A DNA stretch of 64,000 nucleotides from Methylocapsa aurea (GTDB lineage Bacteria; Pseudomonadota; Alphaproteobacteria; Rhizobiales; Beijerinckiaceae): positions 124,001 through 188,000 of the forward strand of contig NZ_KN050805.1 in assembly GCF_000746085.1 (NCBI RefSeq). Direction: 5' to 3'. Shown here piece by piece: positions 18,384-26,917 of this stretch. The notes beneath the pieces were generated by a model. That model saw nothing but the letters and a program-made list of their open reading frames with translations. It searched no databases and was not told the origin of the DNA. Position numbers and translations under genes: made by a program. Position 1 is the first letter of the stretch, and every line of letters begins with the position of its first letter.

Positions 18384-19253
18384 ATGAACTGGATCTCAAA
18401 TGTCGTCCCGCCCAAGGTCAGGTCGCTGCTGCGCCGCGAGACGCCGGAGAACCTTTGGGTCAAGTGCCCGGAAAGCGGCGAACTGGTCTTTCACAAGGAT
18501 CTTGAAGCCAATCTCTTCGTGGTGCCGGGATCTGGCTATCACATGCGGCTCGCGCCCAAGGCGCGGCTGGACAATCTTTTCGACGGCGCGGTCTATGAAG
18601 AACTCGCCACGCCTGAAGTGCCTCTCGATCCCTTGAAATTTCGCGATGTGAAGCGCTACACCGACCGGCTCAAGGAATATCGCCTGAAGACCGAGGCGCT
18701 AGACGCCATAAAGCTCGCCTTCGGCGCGTTGGAAGGCAAGAACGTCGTCGTCGCCATTCAGGATTTCGATTTTCTCGGCGGTTCGCTCGGCATGGCGGCG
18801 GGCGAAGCCATCGTGACCGGGATGCTGACCGCGGTTGAGCGCCACACCCCATTCATCATCTTCACGGCCTCGGGCGGCGCGCGCATGCAGGAGGGGATTT
18901 TCTCGTTGATGCAAATGCCGCGCACGACGATCGCCGTGCAGCGCCTGCGCGCCGCCAAGCTTCCCTATATCGTCGTGCTGACCAATCCGACGACGGGCGG
19001 CGTCACCGCCTCTTACGCGATGCTCGGCGACATCCACGTCGCGGAACCAGGCGCGGTGATCGGCTTTGCTGGCGCAAGGGTGATCGAACAGACCATTCGC
19101 GAACGCCTGCCCGAGGGCTTCCAGCGCGCGGAATATCTCGAGGCGCATGGCATGATCGACATGGTCGTCCACCGGCACGACATGCGCGCCACGCTCGCCC
19201 GGCTTTGCGGCCTTTTGACCCGGACGCCAACCGCGGCGCAGGCCGCCGCCTGA
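18384..19253 (+). CDS. accD: Acetyl-CoA carboxylase carboxyltransferase subunit beta
   Basis: 289-aa subunit that, with AccA, transfers the carboxyl group from biotin to acetyl-CoA for fatty acid synthesis. Crotonase-like core motifs [33 protein letters not shown] and [12 protein letters not shown] are intact. The N-terminal zinc ribbon is degenerate: in the stretch KCPESGEL...[10 protein letters not shown] only one of four usual cysteines remains, a state known in other Hyphomicrobiales AccD proteins, so zinc is probably not bound. It lies 115 bases after trpA and 23 bases before folC, in one transcription direction. Confidence 0.95.
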   Translation: MNWISNVVPPKVRSLLRRETPENLWVKCPESGELVFHKDLEANLFVVPGSGYHMRLAPKARLDNLFDGAVYEELATPEVPLDPLKFRDVKRYTDRLKEYRLKTEALDAIKLAFGALEGKNVVVAIQDFDFLGGSLGMAAGEAIVTGMLTAVERHTPFIIFTASGGARMQEGIFSLMQMPRTTIAVQRLRAAKLPYIVVLTNPTTGGVTASYAMLGDIHVAEPGAVIGFAGARVIEQTIRERLPEGFQRAEYLEAHGMIDMVVHRHDMRATLARLCGLLTRTPTAAQAAA

Positions 19254-19276
19254 CAGGCGGCGCGAACAAGAGCACC

Positions 19277-20590
19277 ATGGATTCGCTGGACGCGCTCCTC
19301 TCTCGCCTATTCAAGCTGCATCGAAAAACGATCGAGCTGTCGCTCGGGCGGATCGAACGGCTGCTTGCGGCTCTCGGATCGCCGGAGCGCAACCTGCCGC
19401 CCACCATCCATGTCGCCGGCACGAATGGCAAAGGCTCGACGATCGCCTTCATGCGCGCGATCCTGGAGGCGGCGGGAAAGCGCGTCCATGTCTATACGTC
19501 GCCTCATCTGGTGCGCTTTCACGAGCGCATCAGGCTTGGGGCCGAAGGCGGCGGACGGCTCGTCGGCGACGCCGAACTTTTCGCCGCGTTGAGCGCTTGC
19601 GAGGAGGCCAATGCTGGCGCGCCGATCACCTTCTTCGAATCGACCACGGCCGCCGCGTTCAAACTGTTCAGCGAAACGCCAGCCGATTATCTCCTGCTGG
19701 AGGTCGGCCTCGGCGGCAGGTTCGACGCCACCAATGTCATTGCGCAGCCGCGCGCTGCGATCATCACGCCCATCTCGATCGATCATCCGGAGTTCCTCGG
19801 TTCGACGATCGAAAAAATTGCTTTTGAAAAGGCCGGGATCTTCAAGCCGGGCGCGACGGCGATTTTGAGCGTGCAACACGAATCGGCCTTGGCGGCGCTG
19901 CGGCGGGAAGCCGGGCGCAAGGGCGCGCCGCTGATCGTTGCGGGCGAGGATTACGCCGCCAGGGAGGAACACGGCCGCCTCATATTCGAGGATGAGCGCG
20001 GCCTTCTCGATCTGCCGGCGCCGCGTCTGCTCGGCCGGCATCAGCATCAAAACGCCGCGACCGCCATAGCCGCCGTGCGCTACATCGAGCCGGATCTCGA
20101 ACATGGCGCCTTCGAGCGCGGCCTCAGCCAGGCCGAATGGCCAGCGCGGCTGCAAAATCTCGTCAAGGGGCATGTCGCGGCGCTCGCCCCTGAAGGCGCC
20201 GAAATCTGGCTCGATGGCGGCCACAACGAGGACGCCGGGCGCGCGCTGGCCCAATCCATGGCCGATTTCGAGGACAAGCTGCAAAAGCCGCTCATCCTCA
20301 TCTGCGGCACGCTCGCGACCAAGGACACCAGCGGCTTTCTGCGGGCGTTCAAAGGCCTCGCGCAGGAAGTGCTCGCCGTTCCAGTTGAGGCCGAACAAGC
20401 CAATCCGGCGCGCGACGTCGCCGCCGCGGCAAACACTGTCGGGATCAGGTCGGCGGCATGCGAAAGCGTCGAATCGGCGCTGCGCTTCCTCGCCGTGCGC
20501 GACTGGCGCGCGCCGCCGCGCATCCTGATCACAGGCAGCCTTTATCTCGCCGGCGAAGTGCTGGCGCTCAATGGAACGCCGCCGCAATAG
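19277..20590 (+). CDS. folC: Bifunctional dihydrofolate synthase/folylpolyglutamate synthase
   Basis: 437-aa ATP-dependent ligase of the Mur family that adds glutamate to dihydropteroate and to folates. The P-loop HVAGTNGKGST is at about residues 46-56, and YTSPHLVRFHERIRL and LEVGLGGRFDATNV are the folate-binding and Mg2+ loops; ITPISIDHPEFLGSTIEKIAFEKAGIFK is a typical block. The C-terminal domain contains LDGGHNEDAG (family: DGAHNP), where the usual alanine-histidine-asparagine-proline is changed to GGHNED, a common alphaproteobacterial variant. The start at 19277 is family-like. Confidence 0.94.
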   Translation: MDSLDALLSRLFKLHRKTIELSLGRIERLLAALGSPERNLPPTIHVAGTNGKGSTIAFMRAILEAAGKRVHVYTSPHLVRFHERIRLGAEGGGRLVGDAELFAALSACEEANAGAPITFFESTTAAAFKLFSETPADYLLLEVGLGGRFDATNVIAQPRAAIITPISIDHPEFLGSTIEKIAFEKAGIFKPGATAILSVQHESALAALRREAGRKGAPLIVAGEDYAAREEHGRLIFEDERGLLDLPAPRLLGRHQHQNAATAIAAVRYIEPDLEHGAFERGLSQAEWPARLQNLVKGHVAALAPEGAEIWLDGGHNEDAGRALAQSMADFEDKLQKPLILICGTLATKDTSGFLRAFKGLAQEVLAVPVEAEQANPARDVAAAANTVGIRSAACESVESALRFLAVRDWRAPPRILITGSLYLAGEVLALNGTPPQ

Positions 20591-20755
20591 CGCGCAAATG
20601 GCGCGACGACTCGTGGAGAAAATCAGACGCTTAGCGGCCGCCGCTTAGGGCCGGAAAGGAATAGCTTCGCGATGCATAGTTTTTGATTTCTGCGCGAAAC
20701 ATGTAGCTTTATATGGCGACGGTTCGTGTTTGTTAAGAATCGTCCAGGAAAAGAA

Positions 20756-21730
20756 ATGCCCGAGATAAGCCGGAACCGCGTTTATGAGCGCGACACTGAT
20801 TCCCTTTTCTTGCGTCTTCTGCGTGATCGTCCGGATGTAGGGGGCAGCCTCGCCGAGATGACGACCGCAAATCGGCCAGTCGGAACCTTCGAGGTGAAGA
20901 GCCAGGTGCGACATGCGACGGGAACTGGTTCTGTCGATATCGTCGTTCGGTATCGCGACGGACCGCTTCTCCTAATCGAAAATAAGATTGATGCTGCTTA
21001 CAGTATCACGCGCGAGGGTCACGGCCAGCCGCAGCGCTACCAGAAAAGCGTCATGGCCTTCCGGGCAGCAGGCGTCGACGCTCACTCCGTGCTGCTCGCC
21101 CCGGCGAGATACCTTGCGAGCAGTCGGCTCGCCGATCTGTTTAATGCACGGATTCCCTACGAGAGCCTCCGGACTCTGATGGAAGGTAAAGACCGTACAT
21201 TACTTGAGGCGGCGATTTTGCAGGCCCAAGCGCCATACGAGCCTCTCGCGAATATGGGGGCGGGCGAATTCTTTGCCGGGATCCGTCAACTGATTGTCGA
21301 GCGCTACCCTGATCTCGTTATGAAGCGCGATCCGAACGATGGCGGTATTCGACCAGATGCATCGCGTACAGTGTATTTCGATGTTCCTCGGACATTGCGC
21401 TTGCACCAAAAAGTGCCCCGGCCCCGCATGTCGCTTCAATGCTGGGATAGCGCGGCGCGTTCCGCTTCCGTCAAAATCATGCTGCCGAATCGGGCTGTGC
21501 TCGCATCGCGCTTGGCTGTGCCGCAAAGCCTAGCAGACGTTGGGGGTTATTTGCGCACAGCAAATCGCTCGCTCGGCATCACAATTGATACGCCGCGTCT
21601 CGATACACAGAAACCATTTTTTGAACAAGCAGATGACATCGGCGAAGCAATGGAAGCCGCTTTGCGTCTGCAAAGCTGGTGGAACGGGAACAGCGAACTC
21701 TTACGGCAGTGGGACTCTATTATTCTATAA
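20756..21730 (+). CDS. PD-(D/E)XK nuclease superfamily protein (PDDEXK_4-like)
   Basis: 324-aa protein of unknown role. The nuclease core is visible: D61 in SVDIVVRYRDG, then E75-x-K77 in LLLIENKIDA, followed by GHGQPQRYQKSVMAF, a QxxRY motif typical of the PDDEXK_4 subgroup. The C-terminal half has no recognisable motif. The start at 20756 is preceded by AGGAAAAG; a GTG ten codons earlier is less likely. It is a lone gene, less GC-rich than its neighbours, inserted between folC and the queuosine genes, which fits recent acquisition. No methylase or helicase partner is adjacent, so a defence role is only an inference. Confidence 0.62.
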   Translation: MPEISRNRVYERDTDSLFLRLLRDRPDVGGSLAEMTTANRPVGTFEVKSQVRHATGTGSVDIVVRYRDGPLLLIENKIDAAYSITREGHGQPQRYQKSVMAFRAAGVDAHSVLLAPARYLASSRLADLFNARIPYESLRTLMEGKDRTLLEAAILQAQAPYEPLANMGAGEFFAGIRQLIVERYPDLVMKRDPNDGGIRPDASRTVYFDVPRTLRLHQKVPRPRMSLQCWDSAARSASVKIMLPNRAVLASRLAVPQSLADVGGYLRTANRSLGITIDTPRLDTQKPFFEQADDIGEAMEAALRLQSWWNGNSELLRQWDSIIL

Positions 21731-21850
21731 CGGCCGCAAAGGTGCTGTGCAAAAATCTCAATTTTTGCACAATTCCCAAAGGCTACTCCTGGTCAAAAAT
21801 ACATGTTCAACGGGGTGCCAACCGGATTAATCCCCTGGCAAAGTCTGCAC

Positions 21851-22207
21851 TCAACCGCCATCATATTCGGCCCAGCAATCCGGCGTCTCGAACACGATGA
21901 CGCTCGCAAGCTGCGGCAGTTTTGGCCGGACGCGGTCGAAAATCCAGATCGCGATGTTTTCGGCGGTGGGATTTTCGAGCCCTTCGATATCGTTCAAATA
22001 AAAATGGTCGAGCCGCTCCAGCAAAGGCCCGAAGGCGGCCTCGATTTCAAAAAAATCGACCACGAAACCGGTGAGCGGATCGACCTCGCCTTCGAGCCTC
22101 AACTCGACGCGATAGGAATGGCCGTGCAGCCGGCGGCAGCGATGCTTTTCGGGCACATTGGGGAGAAGATGCGCCGCTTCGAAGCGGAAAGCTTGAGTGA
22201 TCTTCAT
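21851..22207 (-). CDS. queD: 6-carboxy-5,6,7,8-tetrahydropterin synthase
   Basis: 118-aa T-fold enzyme that converts 7,8-dihydroneopterin triphosphate to 6-carboxytetrahydropterin, the first dedicated step of queuosine/7-deazaguanine biosynthesis. The metal-binding histidines are in FEAAHLL and RLHGHSY, and the catalytic cysteine is in HRCRRLHGH (CxxxHGH). DFFEIE and ENPTAENIA are family motifs. It lies 10 bases downstream of queE in the same direction and is therefore co-transcribed. QueC, the next pathway enzyme, is not in the window. Confidence 0.95.
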   Translation of the reverse strand: MKITQAFRFEAAHLLPNVPEKHRCRRLHGHSYRVELRLEGEVDPLTGFVVDFFEIEAAFGPLLERLDHFYLNDIEGLENPTAENIAIWIFDRVRPKLPQLASVIVFETPDCWAEYDGG

Positions 22208-22217
22208 TGAAGGAATT

Positions 22218-22853
22218 TCATGGAATGCCGATCAGCTTGTGGGTTTGCAGACTGAGCCGCCAGCGCGGATGCGCGAGACAATAAGCGATCGCCTCGGCGG
22301 TATTCGCCGCGAGATTGGCGCCATCCATCGGCTGGAGCCAGAAATGCGCAAACGAAAGCTCAGCGAATTCCTCCGGCGCGACGCCCGGTTGTGGGAAAAC
22401 CAGCTTGAGTTCGGATCCGCCCGTGGCGACCAAGGCGGCGCCGGCCTTCGGGCTGACGCAAATCCAGTCAAGGCCTGAGGGCGCGGCGAGCGTTCCATTG
22501 GTCTCGACGGCAATCTCGAAGCCGCGCGCATGCGCCGCGTCGATGAGTTCCGCGTCGAGTTGCAGCAAAGGCTCGCCGCCGGTGAAAACGACAAAGCGAT
22601 TCGCCTCTCCGCCGCTCCATACCGCCTCGATCGCGGCGGCAAGTTGCTCGGCATCGGCAAAGGCGCCGCCGCCCGCGCCGTCGGTTCCGACAAAATCGGT
22701 GTCGCAGAAACGGCAATCGGCATCGACGCGATCCTTCTCCCGGCCCGACCAAAGATTGCAGCCGGAAAAGCGGCAGAAGACCGCGGCCCGCCCGGCCTGC
22801 GCGCCTTCGCCCTGCAAGGTCAGGAAAATCTCCTTCACCGCATAGTGGCTCAT
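22218..22853 (-). CDS. queE: 7-carboxy-7-deazaguanine synthase (radical SAM)
   Basis: 211-aa radical SAM enzyme that converts 6-carboxytetrahydropterin to 7-carboxy-7-deazaguanine. The [4Fe-4S] cysteines follow the CX14CX2C pattern (GCNLWSG...[10 protein letters not shown]), the longer spacing known for some proteobacterial QueE proteins. SAM-binding FTGGEPLLQ and VETNGT follow, and FWLQPMDG is the C-terminal block. The frame is open 72 codons upstream across a hairpin and low-complexity repeats, but [17 protein letters not shown] is the family start. It forms a two-gene unit with queD. Confidence 0.95.
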   Translation of the reverse strand: MSHYAVKEIFLTLQGEGAQAGRAAVFCRFSGCNLWSGREKDRVDADCRFCDTDFVGTDGAGGGAFADAEQLAAAIEAVWSGGEANRFVVFTGGEPLLQLDAELIDAAHARGFEIAVETNGTLAAPSGLDWICVSPKAGAALVATGGSELKLVFPQPGVAPEEFAELSFAHFWLQPMDGANLAANTAEAIAYCLAHPRWRLSLQTHKLIGIP

Positions 22854-22907
22854 GAAGGCTCCGCCCCCGCTTTCGCTCCTCGCCCAAGCGAAGCTCGTGG
22901 AACAAGC

Positions 22908-22936
22908 AAAAAGGACCTCTCTCGAGGTCCTTTTTC
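22908..22936 (-). terminator. Rho-independent terminator of trxA
   Basis: AAAAAGGACCTC and GAGGTCCTTTTT form a 12-bp stem with a four-base loop, with a T-run on both strands. It lies 57 bases after the trxA stop in the minus direction and just upstream of queE, so it separates the two transcription units. Confidence 0.85.
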
Positions 22937-22992
22937 CAAGTGAGCGGCCAACAAGTGAGCGGCCGACAGGCGGCCGGCGCGCTGGCGGCGGA

Positions 22993-23313
22993 TCAAATGG
23001 CGTCGGTGATCCATTTCTTGAGTTCGCCCTTCGGCGCGGCGCCGATTTTCGTGGAGGCCTGCTTGCCATCCTTGAACAGCATCAAGGTCGGTATCGTCCG
23101 GATGCCATAGGCCCCGGCGACGCCCGGGTTCTCATCGACATTGAGCTTGGCGATGGTGACCTTGCCTTGCAACTCCTCGGCGATTTCCTCGAGCGACGGG
23201 CCGATCATCTTGCAGGGCCCGCACCATTCGGCCCAAAAATCCACCACGACGGGGCCGCCGGCCCCCACCACGTCGGCTTTGAAGGTGGCGTCTGTGACTT
23301 TAACGGTGGACAT
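22993..23313 (-). CDS. trxA: Thioredoxin
   Basis: 106-aa cytosolic disulfide reductase. The active site WCGPC lies at about residues 31-35 in [15 protein letters not shown], with the cis-proline in [13 protein letters not shown]. The length is exactly typical. It is downstream of addA in the same direction, about 100 bases away. The addB-addA-trxA order is common in this group, so partial co-transcription is likely, with its own terminator downstream. Confidence 0.97.
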   Translation of the reverse strand: MSTVKVTDATFKADVVGAGGPVVVDFWAEWCGPCKMIGPSLEEIAEELQGKVTIAKLNVDENPGVAGAYGIRTIPTLMLFKDGKQASTKIGAAPKGELKKWITDAI

Positions 23314-23410
23314 GCTCGTCTCTCGTCATTGTAGGGCGCGGGACTATACCCGCCGCATTGCACCCAGCAACGTAGGAAAGCGCGCGCCTTGCGTCAAGCC
23401 AAGCCTTGAA

Positions 23411-26400
23411 TCAATCAAAGCTGGGCGAACCCGCTCCATGAGCGGCGAAGCCCCCCAAGGCGGCGTCGAGCGCCGCATCCTCCAAATCAACGACGAGCGG
23501 CCCTTCCGTCCAAATCAACAGCATGCGCAGGCGCTTGTCGGGCCAAAGCGGAGCCAGGACGGCCCGATAAAGCGCCATCTGAGCCAGATAGGCCGCGGGC
23601 GTCCGCGCCACGGCACAAGGCGCGCCGGTCTTGTAATCGGCGACGAGAACTTCGCTTTGAGCGACGGCAATCCTGTCGACTTGGCCGGTCACCTCGATAG
23701 AGCCGCCGGAGGGCAACGACGCCTTGCCGGCGACGGAGACTTCGGCCCTTGAGTCCGGCCCGAAGAGGCCGGCGAGCGAGGGCGAGTCGATCACCGCCAG
23801 GGCCTTATCGGCAAGGTCTTGCCGAATTGGCGCGTCGAGATCCCCGGCCCGCGCGGAGAGAAACGCCAGCGCCGCCTTGCGCCGATGCTCGGCCTCGACG
23901 CCCGGCAGATATTGGAGCAGGACATGCATCAGCCCGCCCTGCCGCAGCGCAATGCGCCGCGTTTGCGTCAGATCGGCATCCTCCAGCCGATCGGCGGCGG
24001 CAAGAGCGTTCGATGGCCGGATCGGCGGCGGCGCATTGGTTTCGGGCGCGGCGGGGCACCAAAGCCAGTCCGGCGCGTCCAAAGCCGCATCATCCGAAGG
24101 CGGATTTACCGCATCATCGGCCAAGGGCGCGCCGCCCAGCGTGTGGCGGCGCAAAATTGTCTCCTCGGCGTCCCAGAAGGCCGGCGCGCGCTCTATCTCG
24201 TCGTCCTGCGCCAGCGCCGCTTCGATCATCGCCGCCCAGCTGCCGGCGCTCGGCTTTCTCACCCCGTAGAATCCGGCGATATACAGGCGCTCCTCGGCGC
24301 GGGTCAAAGCGACATAGAGAAGCCGCCGGTATTCGTCGGCCGTCGCCTCCTGCATTTTCTTGCGCGCGGTTTCGATCGCGATGCAATCCGCATCGCGGCG
24401 CGGCGACCAGGCGATGACCGACTGCTCGGCTGTCCCGGTCTCAAGCGCGAATATCTTCGGTTCGTGATGCGCCGAGGGCGCCCCGCAGGTATCGGGAAGA
24501 AAGACGATCTTGGCCTCGAGCCCTTTGGCCGCATGCACCGTCATCACCCGCACGACATCGCGTCCAGCCTCCATGTCGCGCCGGATCGAATGCTCCATGC
24601 CTTCAAGATCGGCGAGGAACGTCGCCAGGGAAGGTGCCGCCTCGTCTTCATGCGCCAAGGCGAGCGCTAAAAACTCATCGATCGCGTCGCCCGCTTCCGG
24701 GCCAAGCCGCGCCTCCAGCGCGCGGCGCCCGCCTTCCTGTCCGAGCAGACGCGAATAAAAGGAAAAGGGGCTCGATGCGGTCCGTTGACGCCAAAGAGAG
24801 AGCTTGGCGAAGGCCCGCGCAGACCGCGCATCGGGTGCGCTCCCGAGCGCGTCGAAAAGGCTGCCGTCGCGATGCGGCGCGATCGCCAGAAGATCGTCGT
24901 CATCAAGCCCCATCAACGGGGATTTCAGGACGCAGGCAAGCGTGAGATCGTCCTGCGGCAGCAAGGCCGCGCGCCCGGCTGCGATGAGATCCATGACCGC
25001 GATGTGTTCGCCGAGCTCCAGCCGGTCGGCGCCGGCGACGGGAACCTTGCAGCGCTTCAGGGCGCGAATCATCGCCTCGAAAAAAGCATCGCGCCGACGC
25101 ACCAGAATCATGATGTCTCCGGCGCGAACCGGACGCAATCCGCCGACTTTATCATCATGGACATATTCGCCGGAGCCGACAGCGGTGAGCCGGGCGATCT
25201 TTTGCGCGATCCGCTCCGCGACGAGACTTGCCGGGTCCTTGGCGTCGAGAATGTCGAGCGGCAGCCTCCAGTCGCGCGGATCATCGCGCGCCTCGGCGGC
25301 AACAATCGGCCAGATTTCGACAAGGCCAGGTAGCTGAAGCTTCAAGGCTTCGTGCGGCATCCAGACGTCATTGGGCGCGACGAGGCCGTTTTGATGTTCG
25401 CTTCGCTCGAATACCTTGTCGATGGCCGCGAGCACGCCGGGCGCCGAGCGAAACGATTGGACGAGGCGCACATGCGCAAAGGATTGCGCGCCGGCAATGA
25501 ATCGCGTTTCGAATTTTCGCCGCATCTGCCCGAACATATGCGGCGCGGCGCCCTGGAACGAAAAGATCGATTGCTTCTCGTCGCCAACCGCGAAGAAAGT
25601 GCGCGGCGCGCCGTCCCGCCCGAAGCCGGACGCGAAATCGCCGGTAAGCCGTTCGAGGATCTTCCACTGCGCCGCGCTCGTGTCCTGCGCCTCGTCGACG
25701 AGAATATGGTCGATGCCCGCGTCTAACTTGTAGAGCACCCAACGCGCATCGGATCGTTCGAGCAGAGCCAGGGTCCGCGCGACGAGATCTTCGAAATCGA
25801 GCGCGCCGCGCGCGGCCTTCATCTCTCCATAGCGCGTGAAAACCGCGTCGACGACCGCGATAAGCGCAAGCGTGCGATCCAGCGCCGCGGCGCTCTTGCG
25901 CTCGGCGCGCAGCGGCTCGAGGCGCTCCTGCTTTGAAAAAAGCGCATCGGCAATGTCGGGGCGATCCTTGGCGAGGCTTGCTGTGAGAAGGCTTTTGGCC
26001 TTTGCGCCCTCGCCCTTGTCGATGAAGAAGACGGCGAGAAATGAAGCGAGACAATCTTGAAGATCGTCATCGAAGCGGCGCGCCTGATAGGCCGCCGCGG
26101 CTTGCCGTAGAAGCCCCGCCCTGTCTTGGTCGCTCTTCTTGCCGCGGTCGAGAAAGGCCGCGATCTCGCTCCATTGCCCGGGCGCAAGACCATCCTCGAT
26201 CATCTCGCGCTCGATGCATGCGCTGTTGCGGCCAGGCGCCAATCCCAACGCCTTGCGCAACGCCGGTTTGGGGTCCTGCGGCCAGCGCGCCCGCGACATC
26301 GCGCGATGCCTCATCGCCTCCTTGATCAGGGCTTCGAAATCGCTCGCCGAACATTCGTCCGCGATGCGCGAAAGCGCCTCGCCCAGATTGGCGGCTGCGT

Positions 26401-26917
26401 CCCCCGCCCGCGTCAAAATCTCGCGCCGCGCGCGCTGCAACAGCTCATCCCGGCGCATATCGTCGGCGACCTCGAAACGCGCCGGAACATTGGCCTCGAA
26501 TGGAAACAGGTGAAGCAGTCTTTCGCAGAATGCGTGGATCGTTTGAATTTTCAATCCGCCCGGCGTCTCCACCGTCCGCGCGAAAAGTTTTCGCGCTGCG
26601 ATTATATCCTGCCGGCGAGGCGTCGGCGCTCCAGTCGAGAGAATCGCCTCGGCCAACTCCTGATCGGCAAGGCGCGTCCAGGCCGCGAGCGTATCGAACA
26701 CGCGCGCCGCCATGTTGGCCGCCGCCGCCTTGGTGAAGGTCAGGCAGAGAATTTTCGAGGGCGCGACGCCTTGCAGAAGAAGCCGCACGACGCGCTGCGC
26801 CAGGACATGCGTCTTGCCCGATCCGGCATTGGCCGAAACCCATACCGAAGAGGCCGGATCAGACGCCGCATGCTGCTTCTTGAGCGTCGAAAGCGAAATT
26901 CGCAAAACGTCCGTCAT
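23411..26917 (-). CDS. addA: Double-strand break repair helicase-nuclease AddA
   Basis: 1168-aa UvrD/Rep-family helicase with a C-terminal RecB-like nuclease; with AddB it resects double-strand breaks for RecA (the RecBCD analogue). Motif I ANAGSGKTH is near residue 33, Walker B VDEAQDTSAAQW near 405, VGDEKQSIFSFQGA, and motif V VMTVHAAKGLEAKIVFLP follow; the nuclease motif VLVADYKTG is near the C-terminus. The ATG at 26917 overlaps the addB stop (ATGA), showing translational coupling; in-frame starts further upstream lie inside addB. Confidence 0.95.
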   Translation of the reverse strand: MTDVLRISLSTLKKQHAASDPASSVWVSANAGSGKTHVLAQRVVRLLLQGVAPSKILCLTFTKAAAANMAARVFDTLAAWTRLADQELAEAILSTGAPTPRRQDIIAARKLFARTVETPGGLKIQTIHAFCERLLHLFPFEANVPARFEVADDMRRDELLQRARREILTRAGDAAANLGEALSRIADECSASDFEALIKEAMRHRAMSRARWPQDPKPALRKALGLAPGRNSACIEREMIEDGLAPGQWSEIAAFLDRGKKSDQDRAGLLRQAAAAYQARRFDDDLQDCLASFLAVFFIDKGEGAKAKSLLTASLAKDRPDIADALFSKQERLEPLRAERKSAAALDRTLALIAVVDAVFTRYGEMKAARGALDFEDLVARTLALLERSDARWVLYKLDAGIDHILVDEAQDTSAAQWKILERLTGDFASGFGRDGAPRTFFAVGDEKQSIFSFQGAAPHMFGQMRRKFETRFIAGAQSFAHVRLVQSFRSAPGVLAAIDKVFERSEHQNGLVAPNDVWMPHEALKLQLPGLVEIWPIVAAEARDDPRDWRLPLDILDAKDPASLVAERIAQKIARLTAVGSGEYVHDDKVGGLRPVRAGDIMILVRRRDAFFEAMIRALKRCKVPVAGADRLELGEHIAVMDLIAAGRAALLPQDDLTLACVLKSPLMGLDDDDLLAIAPHRDGSLFDALGSAPDARSARAFAKLSLWRQRTASSPFSFYSRLLGQEGGRRALEARLGPEAGDAIDEFLALALAHEDEAAPSLATFLADLEGMEHSIRRDMEAGRDVVRVMTVHAAKGLEAKIVFLPDTCGAPSAHHEPKIFALETGTAEQSVIAWSPRRDADCIAIETARKKMQEATADEYRRLLYVALTRAEERLYIAGFYGVRKPSAGSWAAMIEAALAQDDEIERAPAFWDAEETILRRHTLGGAPLADDAVNPPSDDAALDAPDWLWCPAAPETNAPPPIRPSNALAAADRLEDADLTQTRRIALRQGGLMHVLLQYLPGVEAEHRRKAALAFLSARAGDLDAPIRQDLADKALAVIDSPSLAGLFGPDSRAEVSVAGKASLPSGGSIEVTGQVDRIAVAQSEVLVADYKTGAPCAVARTPAAYLAQMALYRAVLAPLWPDKRLRMLLIWTEGPLVVDLEDAALDAALGGFAAHGAGSPSFD

